From contig OU696597.1 in the NCBI GenBank assembly GCA_916048095.2, positions 5,163,247-5,227,246 of the forward strand: DNA of 64,000 bases. The letters run 5' to 3'. How positions within the stretch are numbered: position 1 is the stretch's first letter; the number at the start of each line of letters is the position of its first letter. The translations under genes were made by a program, and so were the position numbers. The DNA is from Sacculina carcini (taxonomy: Eukaryota; Arthropoda; Thecostraca; Sacculinidae). Shown one piece after another: positions 45,135 through 59,266 of the stretch. The notes beneath the pieces are model-generated. The model had not been told where the DNA came from. It saw only the letters and a list, made by a program, of their open reading frames with translations, and did not search any database.

Positions 45135-47158
45135 AAAAAATAAAATAAAAAGCTGCTACTCGGTAACCACTTGGTGTACCCGTTAAAAATTTATACCATC
45201 ATGTTGGACATTTTCCTGTCTGTAGGTTAAATTTTTAATTTCAAAAATAAAACCAAAAAAAGTTATAGCGGTGAAAAGACAAAATGAACCCTAAAAAATG
45301 CGAAAATTTTGGTAAATTTAGACTAAAAATTTAGACTACCCCTCCTAAACCAGCAATGGTACAACTATAATAATTTTACCACTGTGTAGAACATTTTCTG
45401 TTCTACTCAACAAATTATAATTTATACCCAAAAATTGAATATATAACATGTAAAATAGAAAAAAATTCTAAATTGTATTTAAACTCCACGCGTCCGATTT
45501 TCTATACTTTTTTCTCTATTTCTCAAAAACTAATTATTACACATCTAAATAAATAATACCATCATGCTGGGAATTTTGTTTTCTACAACACGGTATAATT
45601 TTTAATTTTCCAAAGTGTATCAAAAAAGTTACGGTGGTGTGAAGTGTAAATGACAAAGTCAAAAAGGCAAAATTAGCACAAAAAAACGTGAATATTTTGG
45701 TCAATATTCCGCTATTTATTCCTCATAAACCAGCAATGGTACAGCTATAAAAATTATACTATTGTGTAGATAATTTTGTTTTCTACAGGAAACAGTATAA
45801 TTTATACCCATAAATGATACAAAAAACGTGTAAAATTGGCAAAATTCTCAAATACATCCAAAATTACACTTGAACACCGGGTGACTAAAATTTATTCATT
45901 CTTCTACTATTTCTCAGTAAATATTTGTTACACATAAAAATAAATTATACCATCGTGCTAGAAATCTTGTTTTCTACAATACGGTATAATCTGTAATTTT
46001 CCAAAGTATATCTGAAGGAAGTTACAGCGGTGTAAAGTCAAAAGGACATATTGCCAATTTGACAGCTATTATGCGCACTTGCGATTACACAAGAATATAC
46101 TACTGTGTAGATAATTTTGTGTTCTACAAGATAAGCTATAATTTATACCCACAAATGATACAAAAAACGTGTAAAATTGGCAAAATTCTCCAATACATCC
46201 AAAATTGCACTTGAACACCGGGTGACTAAAAGTAATTCATTTTTCTACTATTTCTCAGTAACTATTTGTTACACATAAAAATAAATTATACCATCGTGCT
46301 AGAAATTTTGTGTTCTACAATACGGTATAATTTTTAATTTTCCAAAGTGTATCTGAAGGAAATTACGGCGGTGTAAAGTCAAAATGTCATGTTGCCAATT
46401 TGACAGCTATTATTCGCACTTGCGATTACACATGAATATACACTGATTTAATTTCACTGAAGTCCAATCACAATTTATAATGCATCATATTAGCTCCAAG
46501 CATGGATGGTGTGGTTTTATTGCGTACAGTATACTGAATATAAAGGCTTTATTGTCCTCAATATTTACACATGAATTGTTCCGCACGACGGGCGGGTAAA
46601 ATGCTACTGGGAACAAAGTAAACTACTGAATTTTACTGTGTAATTTAATTGGTTTAATTTCAAGTTGCATACGCTTTAGTTGCATAAGGATATGGGCTGT
46701 AATATCATGCAATGCCAACTATATGCATATGCTGTTTTAGCGGAAGCATTAATATGGAATTATAGATATTACAGAAAGTTTCATTGTTTTGATAGTGTTA
46801 CACTTCTGAATTACTACACACGAAGTATGGGTGTGAACTTGAGCAGTGCTGAGGAAAAAGACATAGTCAATAATTAAAACAATAATTTACAAATTTATAT
46901 TTTTCTATTGGATAAGCTTTTTGCTTTTTGATTCATTATATTCTATTTATAGTTCTGCACGACGGGCGGATTTAAATACGAGGCAGTTCGAGGGAAAATA
47001 TTTTGCCACATCTAAAATAAAAACATTCACATTTAGACTTTTCTATTGGTTAAGACTTTTTATGGGTTTACTTTTTCCTTTTTAATTTCTAATCGTTTTT
47101 TATTAATTCAATATTCATTATACTTTATTTATTGTTCTGCTCAACGGGCGGGTTCAAC
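45135..47158 (+). mobile_element. Helitron-like fragment (plus)
   Basis: Begins within the 5' body (CTGCTACTCGGTAACCACTT) without the TC terminus. It includes repeated monomers and the sequence around CTGTTTTAGCGGAAGC, and ends with GCTCAACGGGCGGGTTCAACGGGC at 47158, where orientation reverses. Confidence 0.58.
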
Positions 47159-48644
47159 GGGCATGCCTGGAGCTAATATGATGCATTCTTAATTGTGATT
47201 GGGCTTCAGTGAAATTAAAACGGTGTATATTCCTGTGTAATCGCAAGTGCGCATAATAGCTGTCAAATTGGTAATATGTGCTCTTGAATTTACACCGCCG
47301 TATCATCTTTCAGATACACTTTGGGAAATAACAAATTATACCGTATTGTAGAAAACAAGATTTCTAGCACGATGGTATAATTTATTTTTATGTGTAACAA
47401 GTAGTTACTGAGAAATAGTAGAAAAATGAATTAATTTTAGTCGCCCGGTGCTCAAGTGTAATTGTGGATGTATTTGAGAAGCATTGGATGTGTTTGAGAA
47501 TTTTGCCAATTTTACACGTTTTTTGTATCATTTTTGGGTATAAATTATAGCTTATCTTGTAGAACACAAAATTAAATACACAGTAGTATATTCCTGTGTA
47601 ATCGCAAGTGCGCATAATAGCTGTCAAATTAGCAATATGTCCTTTTGAATTTACACCGCCGTAACTTCCTTGAGATACACTTTGGAAAATTACAAATTAT
47701 ATCGTATTGTAGAAAAACAATATTTCTAGCACGATGGTATAATTTATTTTAATGTGTGACAAATATTTCCTTAGAAATAGGTAGAAAAATGAATTTAATT
47801 TAGTCACCCGGTGTTGAAGTGTAATTTTGGACGAATTTGAGAATTTTGCCAAATTTACACGTTTTTTGTATCTTTTGTGGGCATAAATTTTAACTTTTAT
47901 GGTAGAACACAAAATTATTTACACAATAGTATATTTTTTATAGATGTACCATTGCTGGTTTATGAGGAATAGATAGCGGAATATTGACCAAAATATTCAC
48001 GTTTTTTTGTGCTAATTTTGCCTTTTTGACTTTGTGATTTACAGTTCACACCGCAGTAACTTTATTTTAATACACTTTGGGAAATTATAAATTATACCAT
48101 GTTGTAGATAACAAAATGTTAAGCATGATGGTATTATTTATTTAGATGTGTGATAATTAGTTTTTGAGAAATAGATAAACAAATATAGAAAATCGGACGC
48201 GTGGAGTTTAAATATAATTTTGAATGTAGATTGAATTTTTTTCCATTTTACATGTTTTTTATATAATTTTTGGGTATAAATTATAGTTCGTTGAGTAGAA
48301 CAGAAATTTTTCTACTCAGTGATATAATTCGTATAGTTGTACCATTGCCGATTTGGGAGAAGTGGTCTTCAGAATATTAACCAAAATTTTCATATTTTTC
48401 AGGGTTAATTTTGTCTTTTCACCGCTATAACTTTTTTTGGTTTCATTTTTAAATTACAAATTTAGTGTTAAGTGTAGACAAGAAAATTTCCAACGTGATA
48501 GTACAAATTTTTAGCAGGTACGCCGAGTGATGGCCGAGTAGCAGTTGATAGAAAACGGACCAAGGAGAGTGGGACAGACAGACAGACACACACACACAGA
48601 CACACACACAGAGGATCTCTTATATATATATATATATATATAGA
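47159..48644 (-). mobile_element. Helitron-like fragment (minus) with intact 5' terminus
   Basis: Contains 341-base monomers (start points 47247 and 47607) and ends with the complement of a (GTCT)n/TCTATATATA terminus at 48644. The next element follows without a spacer. Confidence 0.6.
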
Positions 48645-51600
48645 CTAGCATTGAAACCCGCCCGTTGTGCGGAACAATTCTGAAAATGAAATTCATTTTT
48701 AATTCATAAAAAATATAGAAAAATACAATATGAAAAAGTGCACACTCATAAAATTGTAATCAATTGAAAAGTCTGAGTTTAATCTTTTTTTCTTTTTTTG
48801 ACAAAACATTTTCCCTCAATCCGCCTCACATTTAAACCAGCCCGACGCGCGGAATAATTCAGAACTCGAACACGATCCTTTCTGGATCTTGGAGTCAAAT
48901 CCGTTAGTTTTGTATATGAATTCATTCTACACGGTGAAATTGAACGTTTTATTGCTGCCCGCGGGACATTTTTATTTCATAAAAATGAGCCATCGCTTTC
49001 TTTGCGTTTGAAGTTTCGTTTCGTTTGCGTTTGAACATTGAACCAGCGAACCACGAACCAGCGGAATTATTTCACCTCATATTCAAGCATACATACACAG
49101 ACAGACAGATAATTTCTTCTTTATGTATATATATAGCATTAAAACCAGCCCGTTGTGCGGAGCAATGCATAACATGAAATTCATTTTCAATTCATAAAAA
49201 AATATGGAAAATTAAAAATGAAATAGGGTACACTCATAAAAATATTAATCAATTGAAAATTATAAGTTTAATTATTTTTATTTCGACAAAATATTTCCCC
49301 TCAGTCCGTCTGAGTCATTTTTAAACCCGCCCGTCGTGCTGAATAATTCAGAACTCGAACACGATCCGTTCTGTATCTTGAAGTCAAATACATTGGTTTT
49401 GTGTATGGATTAATTCTACAGGGTAAATTGAACGTTCTATTGTCTATAGTTGCTGCCCGCGGAGCATTTTATTTATAAAAAAACTTTTTTAAATGAACCA
49501 TTTGAAAAAATGAACTAAAAACACTTTTTTTAAACCCGCCCGTCGTGCGGAACAATTCATACAATAAAATTCATATCAAATCCATAAAATATAATGAATA
49601 CAAATTGAAAACCAAAAAATGTAACCTATAAATATCTTAACCAATAGAAAAGTCTGAATGTGAATATTTTTGTTCTTATTTTGACAAATATTATCCCTCA
49701 ACCCGCTTGATATATAAATCTGCCCGTCGTGTGGTATAATTCAAAACACAAACACGAAACAAACAATGAAAGATGATGAAATCTTTTCATCAGAATGTTT
49801 CCAAACTATATTTATTACTTAACATCATTCCCCAATATCATTTGCTTAAGTACTATTTCACTTTTACCACTATAATATTTATTGCTAAAATTTATATATT
49901 TTCAGCTATCATTAAAACCCAATATAACCTGAGTCAAACCTAGCCAACCCAGCCCAACCATCCAATCTTGACCGCTCTCAGCCTAGTCTGAGGTGATTTA
50001 ACTTATTAGTTTGAGATCACAAAATATACTGATGCGATCATAATTTGTAATCAGAAAACTGAGATTATCTACCCCAGGGGTCCCAAACACGCGGCCCACC
50101 AATACTTTTCTCTCAACCCGCCAATATAGTATCGGAACCAAACTGTAAGGCAGCTAAATTCACATTTGTTGCATAATGCGATATAATTATACACCATTAT
50201 CATATTATCTCATAATTCCCGGTTAATGCTTCCACTAATGCATCATATTCATACAGTTGTTATTTTTTGGATTACACCGATATTACAGCCCTTGATATTA
50301 CAGCCGATATTATATTATGCAATATATATTCTGCTACGTATTATTCCTAATACATATATCATCAGATCGCAAAATATATTTAAAGGTTCACATCATTCTC
50401 CAAAATCATTTGCTTAAGAGCTATTCTACTTTTATCGCTAGAATATTTACTGCTAGGAAAATATCATATACCTCGCTATCATTTAAACCCCACTCTTTAT
50501 AGATACATTTAATTCGCGCGTCGTGCGGAACAGTTCATAAGATATAATTAATATTCAATTCATAAAAAAATTAGTGCAAATTGAAAAAGAAAAACAAACC
50601 CACAGGAAAGTTTTAGCTAATATAAAAGTCTAAATGTAAAATTTATTTTTTAATTTAGAAAACATTAAATTTTTAAATTTTGAATTCTTGTTTTATTTAT
50701 TGACGTTGTTTTTCCCTCAACACTACTCAAATTCACACCCGTCCTTCGTGTGTAGTAATTCAGAAGTGTAACACTATCAAAACAATGAAACTTTCTGTCA
50801 TCTCTATAATTCCAGAATAATGCTTCCTCTAAAACAGCATATGCATATAGTTGGTATTGCATGATATTACAACCCGCATCCTTATGCAACTTAAGCGTAT
50901 GCAACTTGAAATTAAACCAATTAAATTACACAGTAAAATTCAGTAGTTAAGTCTGTTCCCAGTAGCATTTTACCCGCCCATCGTGCGGAACAATTGATGT
51001 GTAAATATTGAGGACAATAAAGACTTTCTATTCAGTATAGTGTAGCATTAATTAATCTGTACGCAATAAGACCACACCATCCATGCTTGGAGCTAATATG
51101 ATGCATTCTTAATTGTGATTGGGCTTCAGTGAAATTTAATCGGTGTATATTCCTGTGTAATCGCAGGTGTGCATAATAGCTGTCAAATTGGTAATATGTG
51201 CTTTGAACTTTACACCGCCGTAACTTCCTTCAGATACACTTTGGAACATTACAAATTATACCGTATTGTAGCAAACAAGATTTCTAGCACGATGGTATAA
51301 TTTATTTTTATGTGTAACAAATAGTTACTGAAAAATAGTAGAAAAATGAATTAATTTTAGTCGCCCGATGTTCAAGTGATATTTTGGATGTATTTGAGAA
51401 TTTTGCCAATTTTACACGTTTTTTGTATCATTTGTGGGTATAAATTATAGCTTATCTTGTGGAACACAAAATTATCTACACAGTAGTATATTCCTGTGTA
51501 ATCGCAAGTTCGCATAATAGCTGTCATATTGGCAATATGTCCTTTTGACTTTACACCGCAGTTACTTCCTTCAGATACACTTTGGAAAATTACAAATTAT

Positions 51601-53216
51601 ACCGTATTGTAGAAAACAAGATTTCTAGCACGATGGTATAATTTATTTTAATGTATGACAAACAGTTCCTGAGAAATGGGTAGAAAAATGAATAAATTTT
51701 AGTCACCCGGTGTTCAAGTGTAATTTTGGATGTATTTGAGAATTTTGCCAATTTTTACACGAATTTTGCAAAAAATAAATTACGAATTTTGCCAAATTTT
51801 TTGCCAATTTTTACACGTTTTGTGTATCATTTGTGGGTATAAATTATACCTTTTCTTGTAGAACAAAAAATTATCTACACATTAGTATAATCCTGTGAAA
51901 TCGCAAGTGCGCATAATAGCTGTCAAATTGGCAATATGTGCTTTTGAATTTACACCGCCGTAACTTCCTTCAGATACACTTTGGAAAATTACAAATTATA
52001 CCGTATTGTAGAAATACGATTTCTAGCACGATGGTATAATTTATTTTTATGTGTAACAAATAGTTACTGAGAAATAGTAGAAAAATGAATTAATTTTAGT
52101 CGCCCGGTTGTTTAAGTGTAATTTTGGATGTATTTGAGAATTTTGCCAATTTTCTCCCTTTTTTATTATTTGTGGAATAAATTATAGCTTACCTTGTAGA
52201 ACACAAAATTATCTACACAGTAGTATATTCCTGTGTAATCGCAAGTGCGCATATTAGCTGTCAAATTGGCTATATGCCCTTTTGAATTTACACCGCCGTA
52301 ACGTCCTTCAGATATACTTTGGAAAATTACAAATTATACCGTATTGTAGAAAACAAGATTTCTAGCACGATGGTATAATTTATTTTAACGTGTGACAAAT
52401 AGTTCCTGAGAAATTGATAGAAAAATGAATTAATTTTAGTCACCCGGTGTTCATGTGTAATTTTAGATGTATTTGAGAATTTCGCCAATTTTACACGTTT
52501 TTTGTATCGTTTGTGGGTATAAATTATAATTTTTCTTGTAGAACAGAAAATTATCTACACAATAGTATAATTTTTATACCTGTACCATTGCTGGTTTATG
52601 AGGAATAGATAGCAGAATATTGACCAAAATATTCACGTTATTTGTGCTAATTTTGCCTTTTTGCCTTTTTGTCATTTACACTTCACACCGCCGTAACTTT
52701 TTTTAATACACTTTTAAAAATTAAAAATTGTACCGTGTTGTAGATAACAAAATTCCCAGCATGATGTTATTATTTATTTGGATGTGTAATAATTATTTTT
52801 TGAGAAATAGAGAAAAAAGTATAGAAAATCGGACGCGTTGAGTTTAAATATAATTTTGAATGTAGATTGAATTGTTTTCCATTTTACATGTTTTATATTT
52901 TATTTTTGGGTATGAATTATAATTTTTTGAGTAGAACAGAAATTTTTCTACACAGTGGTATAATTTTTATAGTTGTACCATTGCTTGTTTAGAAGAAGTA
53001 ATCTTCAGAAAATTGACCAAAATTTTCGCATTTTTAGGGTTCATTTTGTCTTTTTACCGCTCTAACTTTTTTTGGTCTAATTTTTAAAATTAAAAACTTA
53101 ACCTACAGTGTAGACAAGCAAATTTCCAACGTGATGGTACAAATTTTTAGCGGGTACGTTAAGTGATGGCCAAATAGCAGCTGATAGAAAATGGATCAAG
53201 AAGGCTGGGACAGACA

Positions 53217-53265
<49 letters not shown>

Positions 53266-53290
53266 ACAGAGGATCTCTTTTATATATCTA
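48645..53290 (-). mobile_element. Helitron-like element (minus), longest uninterrupted copy
   Basis: Starts with the CTAG-type end at 48645, includes the hAT-terminus fossil at 50075-50100 and four tandem monomers (51165, 51509, about 51907, about 52240). It ends in (AC)n, GACACACAGAGGATCTCTTT and TATATA near 53285. About 4.6 kb, with no ORF over 80 codons of convincing content. Confidence 0.65.
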
Positions 53291-53622
53291 TATATATATA
53301 TATATTATAGATATATTATATATATAAATTTTGTTTTCTACAATACGGTATAGTTTTTAATTTTCCAAAGTGTATCTGAAGGAAGTTACGGCGGTGTAAA
53401 GTCAAAATGTCATGTTGCCAATTTGACAGCTATTATGCGCACTGGCGATTACACATGAATATACACTGATTTAATTTCACTGAAGTCCAATCACAATTTA
53501 CGCACTTGCGAGTACACAGGAGAATTTAGAGAATTAGAGAATTTTATGTTCTACAAGATAAGCTATAATTTATACCCACAAATGATACAAAAAACGTATA
53601 AAATTTGCAAAATTCTCAAATA

Positions 53623-54933
53623 CGAGGGAGAGTAAAAAATTATACGTACTCATGGTTTTTCAATGTACTTACACAAAAGCAGGGCATAAGCAAGTACATA
53701 ATTTTTCTACATATTCTCCTTGTTTTTCGATGCACTTGGTCCAGCGGTCGACAAGCTTGCGTATTCCCTCCGAGAAGAAGTTTTGGGGTTGGTCATGCAA
53801 CCATTAATGCACCGCCTCTTTCACATCTTCATCCGTAGGAAATCGCCGACCTCGTAAACCATCTTTGAGCGGTCCAAATAAATGGTAGTCGGAAGGGGCG
53901 AGATCTGGGCTGTAGGCAGGGTGTTCCAGCACCTCAAAACCCAATTGGTGAATTGTTTCAACAGTATTGGCGGCCGTGTGCTGGCGTGTATTGTCATGCA
54001 ACAACAAAACTTTGTTCGACAATAGGCTTCGGCGTTTGGTGCGAATTGCTGGCTTCAGTTTGTTGGCCAGCAAAGCACTGTACCTTGCAATGTTGGTTGT
54101 GCACCCTTTTTCAGGTAGTTTTCCAGTATAGATCCTTTTGAGTCCCAGAAAAGGGTTAGCATCACCTTTCCTGCAGAAGCCTGAGTCTTGAATTTCTTCG
54201 TCGCTGGCGAGCCAGGATGCTTCCACTCCATACTCTGTCTTTTGGATTCTGGCTCATAATGATGCACCCACGTTTCATCGCCTGTGACTACTCTGCTCAG
54301 AAATCTCTCACCATCATTGTTGTAGCGATCGAGTAAACGTTGAGAGACCTCAAAACGCTTGCATTTGTGTTCTGCAGTAAGCTCCCTTGGCACCAATCTC
54401 GCACAGACTTTATGGAAGCCGAGCTCATCGTGGATGATTTGAAAGGCTGAACCATGACTAATCTGCAGAGAACAAGCTACCTCATCAATGATAACTCGCC
54501 GGTTCGCCATTACCATCTCTCGAGCTTGCTGAAGCTACTCATCAGTGATTCAGGTTGATGGACGTCCTGCACCCTCTTCGTGCGTCACGCTCGTCCGGCC
54601 ACTTTTCAACTTCTCAATCCACTCATACGCACTTCTACGCGGTAGTGCACTGTCCCCGTATTGTGCTAAAAGCCTTCGATGAATTTCAGCCCCTGACACT
54701 CCTTCTGACCAGAGAAATCGGGTCACTGCTCTTTGTTCTTCCTTGGTGCATACTGCTAGTGGAGCGGCCATGTTTACACTGTCAAGACATAAGGTAAAAT
54801 GACGCAATCAGACTCAAACTTTGATCACGTGACCACAGCAGTATCAACTATAAGCACGCATGCGCAGAACGCAGTGTGGCAATACTGAAGACATGTTATA
54901 GCGAAAGTGCGGAAAATTTTTGACTCACCCTCG
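53623..54933 (-). mobile_element. mariner (Tc1/mariner) transposon, 1311 bp
   Basis: Inverted termini CGAGGGAGAGTAAAAAATT (left) and the complement of CGAGGGTGAGTCAAAAATTT (right), flanked by TA at 53621-53622 and 54934-54935. Size and single reversed transposase gene are typical. The two ends differ at several positions, so the copy is not newly inserted. Confidence 0.95.
53690..54771 (-). pseudogene. mariner transposase (D,D34D type), inactivated
   Basis: From ATG 54769-54771 the N-terminal helix-turn-helix is recognisable (LWSEGVSGAEIHRRLLAQYG, then YEWIEKLKSGRTSV), followed by VTGDETWVHHYEPESKRQS (first Asp), LLLHDNTRQHTAANT (second Asp) and YSPDLAPSDYHLFGPL (third Asp), then KLVDRWTKCIEKQG. 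Breaks are TGA 54550-54552, TAG 54535-54537, TAA 53804-53806 and a frameshift near 54100 at the C5T5 run. All three catalytic aspartates survive, so decay is recent relative to divergence. Confidence 0.93.
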
Positions 54934-57562
54934 TACACCCAAAATTACACTTGAACACCGGGCGACTAAAATTAATTCATTTTTCTACCATTTCTCAGTA
55001 ACTATTTGTGACACATTAAAATAAAATATACCATCGTGCTAGAAATCTTGTTTTCTACAATACGGTATAATTTGTAATTTTCCAAAGTGTATCTGAAGGA
55101 AGTCTCTGCGGTGTAAAGTCAAAAGGACATATTGCCCATATGACAGCTATTATGCGCACTTGCGATTACACAGGAATATACTACTGTGTAGATAATTTTG
55201 TGTTCCACAAGATAAGCTATAATTTATACCCACAAATGATACAAAAAACGAGTAAAATTGGCAAAATTCTCAAATACATCCAAAATTACACTTGAACATA
55301 GGGCGACTAAAATTAATTCATTTTTCTACTATTTTTCAGTAACTATTTGTTACACATAAAAATAAATTATACCATCGTGCTAGAAATCTTGTTTGCTACA
55401 ATACGGTATAATTTGTAATTTTCCAAAGTGTATCTGAAGGAAGTTACGGCGGTGTAAAATCAAAAGCACATATTACCAATTTGACAGCTATTATGCACAC
55501 CTGCGATTACACAGGAATATACACCGATTAAATTTCACTGAAGCCCAATCACAATTAAGAATGCATCATATTAGCTCCAAGCATGGATGAAACGCTGAAT
55601 ACTGAATAGAAACGCTTTATTGTCCTCAATATTTTCACATGAATTGTTCCGCCCGACGGGCGGGTAAAATACTACTGGGAACAAAGTTAACTACTGAATT
55701 ATACTGTGTAATTTAATTGGTTTAATTTCAAGTAGCATACGCTTAAGTTGCATAAGGATATGGGTTGTAATATCATGCAATGCCAACTATATGCATATGC
55801 TGTTTTAGCGGAAGCATAAATCTGGAATTATAGAGATGACAGAAAGTTTCATTGTTTTGATTGTGTTACACTTCTGAATTACTACACACGAAGGATGGGT
55901 GAGAATTTGAGCAGTGTTGAGGGAGAAAACTTCGACAATAATTAAAACAACAATTTACAAATTTGACTTTTTCTATTGGTCGTTTTTCATCAATTTTCTT
56001 TGTGTTTGTTTCTTGTTTGAGTTCTGAATTATTCCGCACGACGGGCAGCTTTAAATATGAGGCGGGTTGTGGAAAATCATGTTTTCTAAATTGAAACATA
56101 AATTTCACATTGAGACTTATATATTGGCTAAAACGTTTCTATGGGTTTTCTTTCAATTTGCACTAATTTTTTATGAATTGAATATTAATTATATTCTATG
56201 TACTGTTCCGCACGACGGGCGGGCTTAAATGTATATATAAAGAGTGGGTTTAAATGATAGCGAGGTATATGATATTTTGCTAGCAGTAAATATTCTAGCA
56301 ATAAAAGTAGAATAGCTCTTAAGCAAATGATGTTGGAGAATGATGTGAACCTTTAAATATCTTTTGCGATCTGATGATATATGTATTAGGAACAATACGT
56401 AGTAGAGTATAGATTGCATAATATAATATCGGCTGTAATATCAAGGGCTGTAATATCGGTGTAATCCAAAAAATATCAACTGTATGAATATGATGCATTA
56501 GTGGAAGCATTAACCAGGAATTATGAGATAATATTATGGAAAAAGAAATCATTTATATACTAAAAAAATTCATTGTTATTTTGTGTTTACATTTCGAAAT
56601 TATTCCTGACCACGGGCGGGCTCAAGTATAAGGCGGGTTGACTGAATAATATGCCGTCAATTATTAGAATAAGAATATGCAAATTCAGAACAGGAATTTT
56701 CTATTGGTATAGATTTTACAATTTAAAGTTTTTTATTAGACTGGTTGTTTGCATTTAAATATGTATTACTTTTGTTTTATCAATTGTTCCGCACGACGGG
56801 TGGGTTTAAACATTCAATTTTACCGTGTGGAATGAATCCATATACAAAACTCACGGGCTTGACTTCAAGATCCACACTCATTAATGTAAATGTGACTTAA
56901 ATGGTGTATAAATATATCGCATTATGCAACAAATGTGAATTTAGCTGCCTTACAGTTTGGTTCCGATATTATATTGGCGGGTTGAGAGAAACGTAATGGT
57001 GGGCCGCGTGTTTGGGACCCCTGGGGTAGATAATCTCAGTCTTCTGATTACAAATTATGATCGAATCAGTATATTTTGTGATCACAAACTAATAAGTTGG
57101 ATCACCTCAGATTAGGCTGGGTTAGGTCAAGATGGGGTGGTTGGGTTGGGTTTGGTAGTTTTGGGTCAAGTGATATTGGGTTTAAATGATACCGAAATAT
57201 ATGATAGCGGTTAAAGTTGCGGTAGCGGTAAAAGTAGAATAGTACTTGAGCAAATGATGTTGGGGAATGATGTTAAGTTCTAAATATGTTTGGGAAACAT
57301 TCTGATGAAAAGTTTTCACCATTTCTAATTGTGTTTTTTTCGTGTTTTATTTCTGAATTATTCCGCACGACGGGGTTTGAATATGAGGCGGGTTGAGGGG
57401 AAATGTTTTGTCAAAATTAGAACAAAAATGATAAAATTTGGACTTTTCATTTGGTTCAGATTTTTATGAGTTTACGTTTTTTTAATTTGCAATATTTTTC
57501 AGGAAAAAAGTATGAATTTTATTACATGAATTGCTCCGCACAAAGGGCGGTTTTTCATGCTA

Positions 57563-58800
57563 ATAGAAAACAATATATCTACATTCAGCAGCACACATCA
57601 TTCTGGTATCACGTTGAAAAATATTATTTACGACTGTTACTCAGGGTCATATTCGGGTAGAAATCATGCATATACGCTGTTCAACTGGAAAACCCACATA
57701 ACCATGATAAAGTCAGCTATATCGCGCACACTGGCCATTTGAGGTGCGCTGCGATTCTGAGAACAAAACTCAATTTGTCCAAGTATTTGTGGTCTTTGTG
57801 GCTCACACTTGCCGTCTGATAAACCAGTCATGTAGAAACTCTCCGACACATACACACACACATTTGCATACACATACACACCAGCACGTATTCACACAAG
57901 CATACTCGCACACATAAACACACCCAGCTCTGTTAATTTAAAAAATTAGGGTGACCTTTTGTTGCAAATGCAACTTTTGTATCATAGAATCTGTTTGTCA
58001 TAAGGAGCCCAAAAATCAATATTTATTTATCTGAAATAAGTATTAAGTCATTTATAAATGCAACTTTTTGTTTTTAGCGCAACTTTTTCATTTTTAAGAT
58101 CAACCATTTAGAATTTGGACAATTTTGAACTTTTAGAACAATGATTTCACACTATCCAGAATAATTGTTAGTTGTAAAGGTGTACAATGCAGCAAATGTT
58201 CATATTGCATTGTCAACATAAACTCGATAAACATGTATCTGGAAAGTGGGTGAACATTGTGTTCGTGTGTGGTGCTAGACATCCTGCGTGTGCATAGCAC
58301 CGCATACGGACACACATATAGACACAATACAGACAATCACTATATAATATAGACACAAATACTGGAATTACTCATTATACTCATTAAAACATACCATTTG
58401 TGTATGTATATGGCTTATATAGTATTTAAACAACAAAATAAATTGTTTGGGCTCAATCTAGCATAATCATTAATCTATTTTATCGGTAAATATAGGTGTA
58501 ATGTTGAAATATGGAATGCAGGGAGGGTTTAAATGCTAGGGGATATATGATAGGTGTCATATTAGACTTGTAACCCAACAAAAAAGCTACAAAATACATC
58601 CAGGCTTTTTGCCTAGAATTATAATAATGTCTAGAACTATAATTAAAGTCACATGTCTATAATTATAATGACGTGGACCAATAGGGATGAAAACACCTAT
58701 TCCTAACATATGCACGTAATACAATATGGCAATTTATAGCAAATTTGTAAAGCTCAATAATTAAATTGGATTTTTTTATGGATTTCAATTTTAGCTGTTT
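57563..58800. other. Intervening unique AT-rich DNA, no gene recognised
   Basis: Includes a CA-rich stretch (57845-57925) and TCTAGAATTATAATAATG-like repeats near 58605-58665. ORFs are under 75 codons and lack coding character. Confidence 0.5.
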
Positions 58801-59266
58801 GATTTGTATTCCTTTTTATGAAATCACCCGCACGACGGGCATGTTTAAATGCAGGTTATATCGGACTTAAGAGATAGCGGAATATATAACGTTGGCTGTA
58901 AATATTATAGCGGTAAAAGTAGAACAGTACTTGACCAAATGATTTTGGGGAATGATGTTGAGTTATAAATATATTTTGGAAACATTCTGATGAAAATATG
59001 TCATCATTTTTTATCATCTTTATTGTTTGATTCGTGTTTGAACTCTTAATCATTCCGAACGACCGGCATGTTTAAATATGAGGCCATTTGAGGGAAAATA
59101 GTTTGCCAAAATATAAATATTCACATCCTGACATATATATTGGTTAAGACTTTTCAAGGGTTTACTATTTTCTTTTTTAATTTGTATTCTTTTTCCATTA
59201 TGAACTGAATGAGTTGCGTTGTATTAATTGTTCCGCACAACGGGCGGGTTCAAGTGCTAGTAGATA
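58801..59266 (+). mobile_element. Decayed Helitron 3' portion (plus)
   Basis: Three hairpin motifs (about 58830, 59056 as a degenerate CCGAACGACCGGC, 59233) and a final GGGCGGGTTCAAGTGCTAG at 59266. Confidence 0.55.

Larger units (their letters stand above)
53335..57562 (+). mobile_element. Helitron-like element (plus), interrupted by mariner
   Basis: The 5' end is missing. The body runs to GGGCGGTTTTTCATGCTAA at 57562, a CTRR-type 3' end. It carries the hAT fossil at 56998-57023. Removal of the mariner at 53623-54933 restores the family sequence CAAATACA(T/C)CCAAAATTACACTTGAACAC. Confidence 0.62.

Noticed and set aside
4558-56419. Recurring ~64-residue ORF (starting MQSIF/MQYIF) in six places
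   Set aside because: Conservation follows the Helitron DNA, in which the frame is often broken or start codons vary; no sign of protein-level selection.
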